A stretch of 64,000 nt of DNA from Variovorax sp. YR216 (lineage in GTDB: Bacteria > Pseudomonadota > Gammaproteobacteria > Burkholderiales > Burkholderiaceae_C): positions 62,001 through 126,000 of the forward strand of contig NZ_FNRO01000008.1 in the NCBI RefSeq assembly GCF_900107745.1, given 5' to 3'. Shown in pieces: positions 34,396 through 42,639 of the stretch; the stretch's first letter is position 1; each line of letters begins with the position of its first letter. The position numbers were made by a program, and so were the translations under genes. Below the pieces are notes generated by a model. It ran no database searches. It worked only from the letters and a program-made list of their open reading frames with translations, and had not been told where the DNA came from.

Positions 34396-37032
34396 TCAGC
34401 GCGAGACCACCGCGTGGCGCGCCGCACGCACGATGCTCTGTGCATCGACGCCGAAGAAGTTGCGCAGCGCCGCGCGCGTATCGCTGCGGCCGAAGCCATC
34501 GGTGCCGAGCGTGAGATAGCGACGGCCCTGCGGCATGAAGGCGCGGATGCTTTCGGGCACCGCACGCACATAGTCGGTCGCCGCGATCACCGGGCCCGTG
34601 CCATCCGCGAGCTGCTCCGTGATGAAGGGCGTGCCCGCGTCGGGATCGCCGGCCAGCGCGCGTTCTTCGCACGCCTGGCCGTCGCGGGCGAGCTCGCTCC
34701 AGCTCGTGACGCTGAACACCTCGGCCTCGATGCCTTCGGCGGCCAGCAGTCCGGCTGCCTTGACGACTTCGGTGAGGATCGCGCCGGAGCCGAGCAGCGT
34801 CACCTTCGCCTTCTCGCCGCCGCTGACGCGATAGCAGCCGCGCAGCACCTGCGGCGCCGCGTCCGCCGGAAGATCCGGCTGCGCGTAGTTCTCGTTCATC
34901 AGCGTGACGTAATAGAACACGTCCTTCTGCTCGACCATCATGTCGCGGATACCCGCGTCGATGATCACCGCCATCTCGCCTGCGAATGCCGGGTCGTAGG
35001 CCTTGCAGTTCGGGATGGTCGCGGCGATGAGGTGGCTCGATCCGTCCTGGTGCTGCAGACCCTCGCCGCCCAGCGTCGTTCGGCCCGAGGTCGCGCCGAG
35101 CAGGAAGCCGCGCGGCCGCTGGTCGGCCGCCGCCCAGATCTGGTCGCCCACGCGCTGGAAGCCGAACATCGAGTAGTAGATGTAGAACGGCAGCATCGCG
35201 AGCCCGTGCACGCTGTAGCTGGTCGCAGCCGCCGTCCAGCTCGCGATCGCGCCGGCCTCGCTGATGCCTTCTTCCAGGATCTGCCCGTCGGTCGCCTCGC
35301 GGTACGACAGCACCGAGCCGATGTCCTCCGGCGCATACCGCTGGCCGACGCTCGAATAGATGCCGACCTGCTTGAAGAGGTTGGCCATGCCGAAGGTGCG
35401 CGCCTCGTCCGCGACGATGGGCACCACGCGCGGACCGAGCGCCTTGTCCTTCATGAGATTGCCCAGCATGCGCACGAAGGCCATGGTGGTGCTCATCTCC
35501 TTGCCGGCCGCAGCGACCGCGAACTGCGCGTAGGCCGAGATGTCCGGCTTGGCCACGACCTCGCACGCGGTCTCGCGGCGCGGCATGCTGCCGCCGAGTG
35601 CGGCGCGATGGCCGAGCAGGTAGTGCATCTCGGGGCTGTCGTCGGCAGGCCGGTAGAACGCCGCCGTGGTCGCCTGTTCGTCGGACAGCGGCAGGTTGAA
35701 GCGGTTGCGGAACTCGATGAGGTCCGTGTCGTCGAGCTTCTTCTGCGAGTGCGTGGTCATCTTGCCCTGCCCCGCGCTGCCCATGCCGTAGCCCTTCTTG
35801 GTGTGGGCGAGGATCACGGTCGGCTGGCCGCGATGAGCGGCCGCTGCGGCATACGCGGCGTGGATCTTCACGAGGTCGTGGCCGCCACGCTTCAAGCGGT
35901 CGATCTGCTCGTCGGTCAGTCCTTCGACCAGCCGCGCGAGTTCCGGGTCCTGCCCGAAGAAGGTCTCGCGGTTGTAGCGCCCGTCCTTCGCGGCAAAGGT
36001 CTGCATCTGCCCGTCGACCGTGTTCGCGAAGGCCCGCGTCAGCGCGCCGTTCACGTCGCGCGCGAAGAGCCCGTCCCAGTCGCTGCCCCACACCAGCTTG
36101 ATGACGTTCCAGCCGGCGCCGGCGAAGAGCTTCTCGAGCTCGTCGATGATCCGCCCGTTGCCGCGCACCGGTCCGTCGAGCCGCTGCAGATTGCAGTTGA
36201 CGACCCACACGAGGTTGTCGAGCTTCTCGCGCGCCGCGAGCGTGAGCGCGCTCATCGATTCAGGCTCGTCCATCTCGCCGTCGCCGAACACGCCCCAGAC
36301 CTTGCGGCCTTCGCAGTTCAGCAGGCCGCGGTGCGTGAGGTAGCGCATGAAGCGCGCGTGATAGATCGAGCTGATCGGCCCGATGCCCATCGAGCCGGTC
36401 GGGAACTGCCAGAAGTCCGGCATCAGGTACGGATGCGGATAGCTGGAGAGGCCCCGTGCGCCCTGGCCGGAGGCGAAGGCCGGCGCGGTGAGCTCCTGGC
36501 GGTAGTGCATGAGGTCTTCTTCACCGAGCCGCCCTTCGAGGAAGGCGCGCGCATACACGCCGGGCGCGCTGTGCGGCTGGAAGAAGACGAGGTCGCCGCG
36601 ATGCGTCGGCGTGCGCGCATGGAAGAAATGATTGAAGCCGGTCTCGAACAGATCCGCGGCACTCGCGTAGCTCGCGATGTGGCCGCCGAGTTCGCCGTAC
36701 GCCTGGTTGGCACGCACCACCATCGCGAGCGCGTTCCAGCGCATCAGCGATGCGAGCCGCTCCTCGATGGCGAGATCGCCGGGGAAGGGCGGCTGGGCTT
36801 CCACCGCGATGGTGTTGACGTAGGGCGTCGAGAGTTCCGGCTGCCAGCCGATGCGCTGCGCGCGCGCCATGCGCGCGAGTTCGTCGAGCATCCAGCGTGC
36901 GCGCGCCGGCCCTTGCGTTTCCGCGAGCGCGACGAAGGCCTCGCGCCATTCGGCGGTTTCTACAGGGTCCGCGTCATGCAGGGCGGTGTCGAGCAATGCG
37001 CGGAACTGGTCGGGCGGGATCGGGGCGTTCAT
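34396..37032 (-). CDS. Homodimeric pyruvate dehydrogenase E1-type 2-oxoacid dehydrogenase (AceE/MdeB-like)
   Basis: An 878-residue thiamine-diphosphate enzyme of the AceE family, with the cofactor motif GDGEMDEPESMSAL followed by VWVVNCNLQRLDGPVRGNG. E2 and E3 genes are absent and the gene stands alone opposite an Lrp regulator. That is not the usual aceE-aceF context. The arrangement resembles mdeB-mdeR of Pseudomonas, where an AceE-like E1 acts on 2-oxobutyrate from methionine breakdown under an Lrp-type regulator; mdeA is not seen here. The substrate may therefore be pyruvate, 2-oxobutyrate or a relative. It should need an E2/E3 encoded elsewhere. Confidence 0.9.
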   Translation of the reverse strand: MNAPIPPDQFRALLDTALHDADPVETAEWREAFVALAETQGPARARWMLDELARMARAQRIGWQPELSTPYVNTIAVEAQPPFPGDLAIEERLASLMRWNALAMVVRANQAYGELGGHIASYASAADLFETGFNHFFHARTPTHRGDLVFFQPHSAPGVYARAFLEGRLGEEDLMHYRQELTAPAFASGQGARGLSSYPHPYLMPDFWQFPTGSMGIGPISSIYHARFMRYLTHRGLLNCEGRKVWGVFGDGEMDEPESMSALTLAAREKLDNLVWVVNCNLQRLDGPVRGNGRIIDELEKLFAGAGWNVIKLVWGSDWDGLFARDVNGALTRAFANTVDGQMQTFAAKDGRYNRETFFGQDPELARLVEGLTDEQIDRLKRGGHDLVKIHAAYAAAAAHRGQPTVILAHTKKGYGMGSAGQGKMTTHSQKKLDDTDLIEFRNRFNLPLSDEQATTAAFYRPADDSPEMHYLLGHRAALGGSMPRRETACEVVAKPDISAYAQFAVAAAGKEMSTTMAFVRMLGNLMKDKALGPRVVPIVADEARTFGMANLFKQVGIYSSVGQRYAPEDIGSVLSYREATDGQILEEGISEAGAIASWTAAATSYSVHGLAMLPFYIYYSMFGFQRVGDQIWAAADQRPRGFLLGATSGRTTLGGEGLQHQDGSSHLIAATIPNCKAYDPAFAGEMAVIIDAGIRDMMVEQKDVFYYVTLMNENYAQPDLPADAAPQVLRGCYRVSGGEKAKVTLLGSGAILTEVVKAAGLLAAEGIEAEVFSVTSWSELARDGQACEERALAGDPDAGTPFITEQLADGTGPVIAATDYVRAVPESIRAFMPQGRRYLTLGTDGFGRSDTRAALRNFFGVDAQSIVRAARHAVVSR

Positions 37033-37138
37033 GACTGAACTCTAGGCCGCAGCCAATGGAATGGGATGCTGTTTTCTACACCGCCTCAGGGACATATGCG
37101 GCATAAACTGCTGTAAATCATCTATTTTTCAGCATTCA
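37033..37138. promoter_or_regulatory. Divergent promoter region of the AceE-like and Lrp genes
   Basis: This 106-bp gap separates two divergent genes and is clearly AT-richer than its surroundings (around GGCATAAACTGCTGTAAATC). ATGCTG and CAGCAT occur near its two ends as a separated inverted repeat. Promoters for both genes must lie here, but no single motif is convincing. Confidence 0.4.
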
Positions 37139-37603
37139 ATGGAACTGGACGCGATCGATCTGCGCATTGTTGATGAGCTGCAGCGCGACGGCTCGCTCTC
37201 CAACGTCGAGCTGGCGCGCCGCGTCCACCTCTCGCCATCGCCGTGCCTCGCGCGGGTAAAGGCGCTGGAGAACCAAGGCGTCATCCAGCGCTATGTGGCG
37301 CTCGCCAGCGCGAGCGCACTCGGCCTCGGGCTCAACGTGTTCATCTCGATCAGCCTCAAGACGCAGAGCAAGCAGTCGCTCGCGGATTTCGAGCAGCGGA
37401 TTGCCGAGCATGACGAAGTCATGGAGTGCTACCTCATGACCGGCGACAGCGACTACCTGATCCGCGTCGCCGTCGCCGATATCGCTGCGCTGGAGAAATT
37501 CATCCTCGAGCAGCTCACGCCGATCAGCGGGATCGAGAAGATCCGCTCGAGCTTTGCGCTCAAGCAGGTGCGTTACAAGACGGCGCTGCCGTTGCCGCAA
37601 TAG
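37139..37603 (+). CDS. Lrp/AsnC family transcriptional regulator
   Basis: A 154-residue Lrp-family protein from ATG 37139: winged helix-turn-helix (AIDLRIVDELQRDGS, NVELARRVHLS, CLARVKALENQGVI) and a C-terminal sensing domain with the conserved VMECYLMTGDSDYLIRV segment. It is divergent from the AceE-like E1 gene and probably regulates it in response to an amino acid; in the mde system of Pseudomonas the equivalent regulator responds in methionine metabolism. It ends 10 bp from the convergent glutamate dehydrogenase gene with no visible terminator. Confidence 0.94.
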   Translation: MELDAIDLRIVDELQRDGSLSNVELARRVHLSPSPCLARVKALENQGVIQRYVALASASALGLGLNVFISISLKTQSKQSLADFEQRIAEHDEVMECYLMTGDSDYLIRVAVADIAALEKFILEQLTPISGIEKIRSSFALKQVRYKTALPLPQ

Positions 37604-37613
37604 GCACGGCCCG

Positions 37614-40600
37614 TCATCCCAGCGCCCTCAGTTCCCGCAGCGCGACGGACAGCATCGCGGCGTCGGGCGCGGGGACCGCACGCAGTTCGCCCATCAGCTG
37701 TGCCGCGCGCTCGAGCGCCCGGCCGTTCGTGGCGTGCCACGCCTCGACCAGCGCCGTCGGCGACTCGATCTCGCCGCCCCCGCCCAGCACCGCGCCGGTG
37801 ATCGAACGCTGCAAGCTCGACAGGTCGTCGAGCATCGCGCCTTTCGCGAGCATCTGCCAATGCTGGTCGCCGGGCAATGCCGCGATGCGGTCGCGCAGCC
37901 ACGGCATGCCGAGGCGGTTCGCGAGATCGAAGTAGATGGCCGCCACCAGGGCCACCGGCCATCGGGCACTGCCGGCAATTTCGGCGATGTCGAGCGTGGC
38001 GTACAACGAGTCGAAGGTGACGACGCGCTGCGCCAGTTCGCGTGGCACGCCGGCCGCCAGGTAGTGCGAGACCGCGGCGTCGACGCGGGCGCGCTCGTCG
38101 GCGTCCAGCAGTTCGGCCAGCCGTGCCGACAGCGCCTCGACATTCGGCGTGAAGTGCTCGATGGTCGATTCCATGTCCTCGTTCAGGCGCCGCGAGCGCA
38201 GGAACCACTTGGTGCCCCGCTCCAGTTGCCGGCTGGTGCCGATCAGCAGGCTCGACTGCACGGCGTCGTCGACGCGGTTGTCCAGCGCCTCGATGGACAG
38301 CCACAGCGGCACCATGCCGAAGATCTCGCGGCTCAACAGGTAGGCACGCACGACCTCGAACGCGCGAGCGCCGGTGGTCTCGACCAGGCGATGCACGAAG
38401 GTGCTGCCGACGCGGTTGACGGCGCTGTTGGTGACGTGGGTTGCGATGATCTCGCGCCGCAGTGGATGCCTTCGCATGTACGCCGCGAACTTCTCGCCGA
38501 GCAGCTTCGGGAAGTAGCGCTCCAGCGCCGTCGCCACCCAGGGATCGTCGGGCAGCGGCGACGCCAGCAGTTCGTCGTAGAGCCAGATCTTGCTGTAGGC
38601 CAGCACCACCGCACGCTCGGGACTGGCGAGGCCCTGGCCCTGCGCGCGGCGCTCGGCCAGTTCCTCGTCGGACGGCAGGTACTCGATCGCGCGGTCCAGG
38701 CGCCCGGACTTCTCCAGGTACTGCATGAAGCGGGTCTGCGCATCGAGCAGCTGCGGCGCGATGCGCCCGGTGACCGACAGCACCTGGGTCTGGAAGATGT
38801 TGTCGCGCAGCACCAGGGCGGCCACGTCGTCGGTCATCTCCGGCAGGAGCGCATTGCGCTGCTTCTCGGTGAGCTCGCCTTCGGCGATCGGCAGGCCGAC
38901 CAGGATCTTGATGTTGACCTCGTGGTCCGACGTGTCCACGCCTGCCGAGTTGTCGATCGCGTCGGTGTTGATCCGCCCCCCGGCCCGGGCGAACTCGATC
39001 CGGCCCAGCTGCGTGCAGCCGAGGTTGCCGCCTTCGGCGAAGACCTTGCAGCGCAGCTCCCGGCCATCCACGCGCAAGGCGTCGTTGGCGCGGTCGCCCA
39101 CCTGCGCATGGCTCTCGCTCTTGGCCTTCACGTAGGTGCCGATGCCGCCGTTGTAGATCAGGTCGACCGGCGCCTTGAGAATGGCGTTCACCAGTTCGGT
39201 CGGCGCGAGCGCGTCTGCGGAGATGCCCAGCACCTGCTTCGCCTGCGGCGTGATCGGGATCGACTTGGCGCTGCGCGCGTGGATCCCGCCGCCCTCGGAG
39301 ATCAGCGATGCGTCGTAGTCGGCCCACGATGAACGCGGCAGCCTGAACAGGCGATCGCGCTCGGCAAAGCTCTTCGCCACGTCGGGATCGGGGTCGAGAA
39401 AGACGTGTCGATGGTCGAAGGCCGCCACGAGGCGGATGTGGGGAGAAAGCAGCATGCCGTTGCCGAACACGTCACCCGACATGTCCCCGATGCCGGCGAC
39501 GGTGAAGTCGGTCGTCTGCGTGTCGATGCCCATCTCGCGGAAATGACGTTTCACCGATTCCCAGGCGCCGCGCGCCGTGATGCCCATGGCCTTGTGGTCG
39601 TAGCCCACCGAACCGCCGGAGGCAAAGGCGTCGCCGAGCCAGAAGCCGTATTCCTTGCTGATGCCGTTGGCGTAGTCGCTGAAGGTGGCAGTGCCCTTGT
39701 CGGCGGCGACCACGAGGTAGGGATCGTCGTCGTCGTGGCGCCTGACCTGCGGCGGCGGCACGATGGTGTCCCCAACCCGGTTGTCGGTGATGTCGAGCAG
39801 GCCGCGCAGGTAGTCCTGGTAGCAGGCCACGCCTTCGCGCAGGTAGGCGTCGCGGTCGCTCGCCGCAGGCGCGCGCTTGAGCACGAAGCCGCCCTTGGAC
39901 CCCACCGGGACGATCACGGTGTTCTTGACCATCTGCGCCTTCACGAGGCCCAGCACCTCGGTGCGGAAGTCTTCCGGCCGATCCGACCAGCGCAGTCCAC
40001 CGCGCGCGACGCGGCCCCCGCGCAGATGCACGCCCTCGAAGCGCGTCGCGTACACGAAGATCTCGAACATCGGCTTGGGCGCCGGCAGGTCGGGCACCTT
40101 CGATGAATCGAACTTGAAGGACAGGAAGCCGCGCGGCCGCCCGCCCGCGTCGCGGCGCCAGTAGTTGGTGCGCGTGGTGGCCAGGATCAGCGCGAGGTAC
40201 TTCCGCAGCACGCGGTCTTCCGACAGGTTGGCCACGTCCTCCAGCGCGGCTTCGATCTCGCGCACCTTCTCGCCGGCCAGCCTGTCGGCGCCGGCGACCG
40301 GCGCCGGATCGAAGCGCAGCTTGAACAGCTCGACCAGCGCGCGCGCAATGGGCGCGTTGGCCACCAGCGTGCTCTCCATGAATGGCTGCGACAGCGCGAA
40401 GCCGATCTGCCGCATGTACTTCGCGTAGGCGCGCAGCACGACGATCTCATTCGCGGGCAGGCGCGCCGCGAGCACCAGGCGGTTGAAGTCGTCGTTCTCG
40501 ACCTCGCCGCCGAGCACGGCGGCGAACGCGTCCTCGAAGACCGGCCGCAGCGCGTCGACCTCGATCTCGGCATCGCCCAGCGCGCTGCGCAGGCCGAAGT

Positions 40601-42443
40601 CATGGACCCAGATCGGCGATGCACCCTGCGGGGCGATCCGGTACGGATGTTCGTCCAGGACCCGCATCCCCAGGTGTTCGAGCATCGGCAGGCTGGTCGA
40701 CAGGATGAGCGGTTCGCCGCGCCGCAGCACCTTGAAGCGCAGCGTGCCCGCCGCCGCTTCGAGCGGCCGGTAGAGGTTCATGCCAAGCGGTCGCGCGTCG
40801 CTCAGCCGCTCCATCAGCTCGATGTCGTGCACGGCGGCCCGCGCCGCGAACTCGTCGCGGTAGCCGGCCGGAAAGGCGCTGCCGAGCTGGCGCAGCAGCT
40901 CGTTGCCGCGCGCTTCGCCGGTCGCCTCGATCAGCGCCGACTTCAGGTCGTCGTCCCAGCGGCGGGCGGCCGCGACCAGGCGCTGTTCGACCTCGTGCAC
41001 GTCGAAGGGCGGGATCTGGCCGGGCCGGGTGTGCACGGTGATCTGGATCAGGGCCAGGACCGATTCCGACACGTGCACGTTGAACTCGGAACTCGTGCCG
41101 TTGAACGCCTGCATCAGGATCGCCTGCCATTTCTGGCGCAGCTCGGTCGTGTAGTTCTCGCGCGGCGCGTAGATCATGCACGCCACGAAGCGCTCGAAGG
41201 GATCGCGCCGCACGAAGAGGCGAAAGCGTTGCCGCTCGCCCAGGTGGAGGATGCCCATGGACGTGGACAGCAGCGCGTCCGTGCCGGTCTGGAACAGCTC
41301 GTCGCGCGGATAGGTCTCGAGGATGTTGACCAGGGCCTTGCCCGAGTGGCTGCCTCTCGCGAGACCCGCGCGCTCGATCACGTCGGCCACCTTGCGCCGC
41401 AGCAGCGGGATCTCGGCCGGGTTGGCGCTGTACGCGGTGGAGGTGAAGAGCCCGAGGAAACGGTCCTCGCCGCACACCTGGCCTTCGGCATCGAAGCGCT
41501 TGACGGCGATGTAGTCCAGGTAGCCGGGCCGGTGCACGGTGGAACGCGAGGTCGACTTGGTGACCACCAGCAATTCGGGCCGGCGTGCGTAGGCGCGCAC
41601 CTCCGGCGGCAGCGCCGCGTAGGCGGCGGCCGGATCCTTGATCACCTCGCGCAGGATGCCCAGGCTCGAATCCGGCACGACCTTGAGCGCGTCCTCGCCA
41701 TCCACCTTCACCAGCTCGTGGCTGCGGTGGCCGAGGAAAGTGAAATGGTCTTCGGACAGCCAACGCAGGAACGCCTGGCCCTCGGCCAGCTCCTGTGGCG
41801 GGATCGGCGGCGCGCGCTCGTCGAGGCCCTGGACGATGGCCAGCACCCGCTCCTTCATCGCCTTCCAGTCGGCCACGGCCAGCCGCACGTCGCCGAGCAC
41901 GCGCGCCAGGTCGGCGGCCAATGCCTCGAGCTGGCCCGGCTCGGCCACACGATCCACCTCGACGTGGATGAACGACTCGCGGCGCGCCTCGGACGAAGGC
42001 GCTTCCGTCGACAGGCCCTGCAGCACGCCGTCACTGCCGCGGATCACCGCCACCAGCGGATGGATGATCAGGTGCAGGGTCAGCCCGTGGCGGTTGACTT
42101 CCATCGTCACCGTATCGACGAGGAAGGGCATGTCGTCGTTGACGATCTCGACGATGGTGTGTGTCGACTGCCAGCCGTGCTCCGCGATCGTCGGATTGAA
42201 CACGCGCAGCCGGGCGAGTCCCGGCTCGCGCTTGCGCGCGAAGCTCCAATGGGACAGCGCGGCTCCGTACAGGTCGGCCACCTGGCGATCGGCCAGGTCT
42301 TCAGGGTCCACCTGACCGAAGTACCGACGCGCGAAGCCGGCGAGCAGGTCCGCCTGGTCCGTGGCGACCCGGGTGCGAATCAGGTCGACGACCTCTTCAA
42401 GACGTTCGCCTGCGCGTGCTGTGCCCAGTGCATCGGTTTCCAT
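37614..42443 (-). CDS. NAD-specific glutamate dehydrogenase (large, about 180 kDa class)
   Basis: A 1609-residue enzyme of the large bacterial NAD-GDH class (GdhB/L-GDH180), which deaminates glutamate to 2-oxoglutarate. A long N-terminal regulatory part with ACT-like modules precedes the catalytic domain, where VPVGSKGGFVLKR, LDITDNRVGD and GIGDMSGDVFGNGMLLSPH identify the glutamate dehydrogenase core; a helical C-terminal domain follows. ATG 42443 is preceded by GGGGGCGAGC, the same ten bases found before secD, where they belong to a repeat. Upstream residues of the longer frame to 42596 are not family-like. Confidence 0.95.
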   Translation of the reverse strand: METDALGTARAGERLEEVVDLIRTRVATDQADLLAGFARRYFGQVDPEDLADRQVADLYGAALSHWSFARKREPGLARLRVFNPTIAEHGWQSTHTIVEIVNDDMPFLVDTVTMEVNRHGLTLHLIIHPLVAVIRGSDGVLQGLSTEAPSSEARRESFIHVEVDRVAEPGQLEALAADLARVLGDVRLAVADWKAMKERVLAIVQGLDERAPPIPPQELAEGQAFLRWLSEDHFTFLGHRSHELVKVDGEDALKVVPDSSLGILREVIKDPAAAYAALPPEVRAYARRPELLVVTKSTSRSTVHRPGYLDYIAVKRFDAEGQVCGEDRFLGLFTSTAYSANPAEIPLLRRKVADVIERAGLARGSHSGKALVNILETYPRDELFQTGTDALLSTSMGILHLGERQRFRLFVRRDPFERFVACMIYAPRENYTTELRQKWQAILMQAFNGTSSEFNVHVSESVLALIQITVHTRPGQIPPFDVHEVEQRLVAAARRWDDDLKSALIEATGEARGNELLRQLGSAFPAGYRDEFAARAAVHDIELMERLSDARPLGMNLYRPLEAAAGTLRFKVLRRGEPLILSTSLPMLEHLGMRVLDEHPYRIAPQGASPIWVHDFGLRSALGDAEIEVDALRPVFEDAFAAVLGGEVENDDFNRLVLAARLPANEIVVLRAYAKYMRQIGFALSQPFMESTLVANAPIARALVELFKLRFDPAPVAGADRLAGEKVREIEAALEDVANLSEDRVLRKYLALILATTRTNYWRRDAGGRPRGFLSFKFDSSKVPDLPAPKPMFEIFVYATRFEGVHLRGGRVARGGLRWSDRPEDFRTEVLGLVKAQMVKNTVIVPVGSKGGFVLKRAPAASDRDAYLREGVACYQDYLRGLLDITDNRVGDTIVPPPQVRRHDDDDPYLVVAADKGTATFSDYANGISKEYGFWLGDAFASGGSVGYDHKAMGITARGAWESVKRHFREMGIDTQTTDFTVAGIGDMSGDVFGNGMLLSPHIRLVAAFDHRHVFLDPDPDVAKSFAERDRLFRLPRSSWADYDASLISEGGGIHARSAKSIPITPQAKQVLGISADALAPTELVNAILKAPVDLIYNGGIGTYVKAKSESHAQVGDRANDALRVDGRELRCKVFAEGGNLGCTQLGRIEFARAGGRINTDAIDNSAGVDTSDHEVNIKILVGLPIAEGELTEKQRNALLPEMTDDVAALVLRDNIFQTQVLSVTGRIAPQLLDAQTRFMQYLEKSGRLDRAIEYLPSDEELAERRAQGQGLASPERAVVLAYSKIWLYDELLASPLPDDPWVATALERYFPKLLGEKFAAYMRRHPLRREIIATHVTNSAVNRVGSTFVHRLVETTGARAFEVVRAYLLSREIFGMVPLWLSIEALDNRVDDAVQSSLLIGTSRQLERGTKWFLRSRRLNEDMESTIEHFTPNVEALSARLAELLDADERARVDAAVSHYLAAGVPRELAQRVVTFDSLYATLDIAEIAGSARWPVALVAAIYFDLANRLGMPWLRDRIAALPGDQHWQMLAKGAMLDDLSSLQRSITGAVLGGGGEIESPTALVEAWHATNGRALERAAQLMGELRAVPAPDAAMLSVALRELRALG

Positions 42444-42639
42444 GCTCGCCCCCAATTTGCCGCGTTGTCGGACCACTGTGGAAGCGACCGACTTGAAAAG
42501 CAAGGGCATTCCCACCTGCACGCGAAGGTGGCGACGAAGCGCCCCGTGGCTCGGGCGGTGGTCCGCAACCGGCACGGGGTGCAACAAAAGTTTCATATTG
42601 CATCGTTATGGTCAGACTCCCGTCAGTCAACCCATCACG

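Noticed and set aside
42510..42590. RnpA-like stretch (VARAVVRNR) in the plus-strand frame upstream of the PhoX-like gene
   Set aside because: A single short resemblance in a noncoding gap, without the rest of the RNase P protein or an rpmH neighbour.
42609..42626. Possible Pho box upstream of the PhoX-like gene (GTCA repeated at an 11-bp interval)
   Set aside because: Only the GTCA cores match, and the site ends 14 bp before the start codon, too close for a Pho-box promoter unless the conserved acidic N-terminus is not translated.
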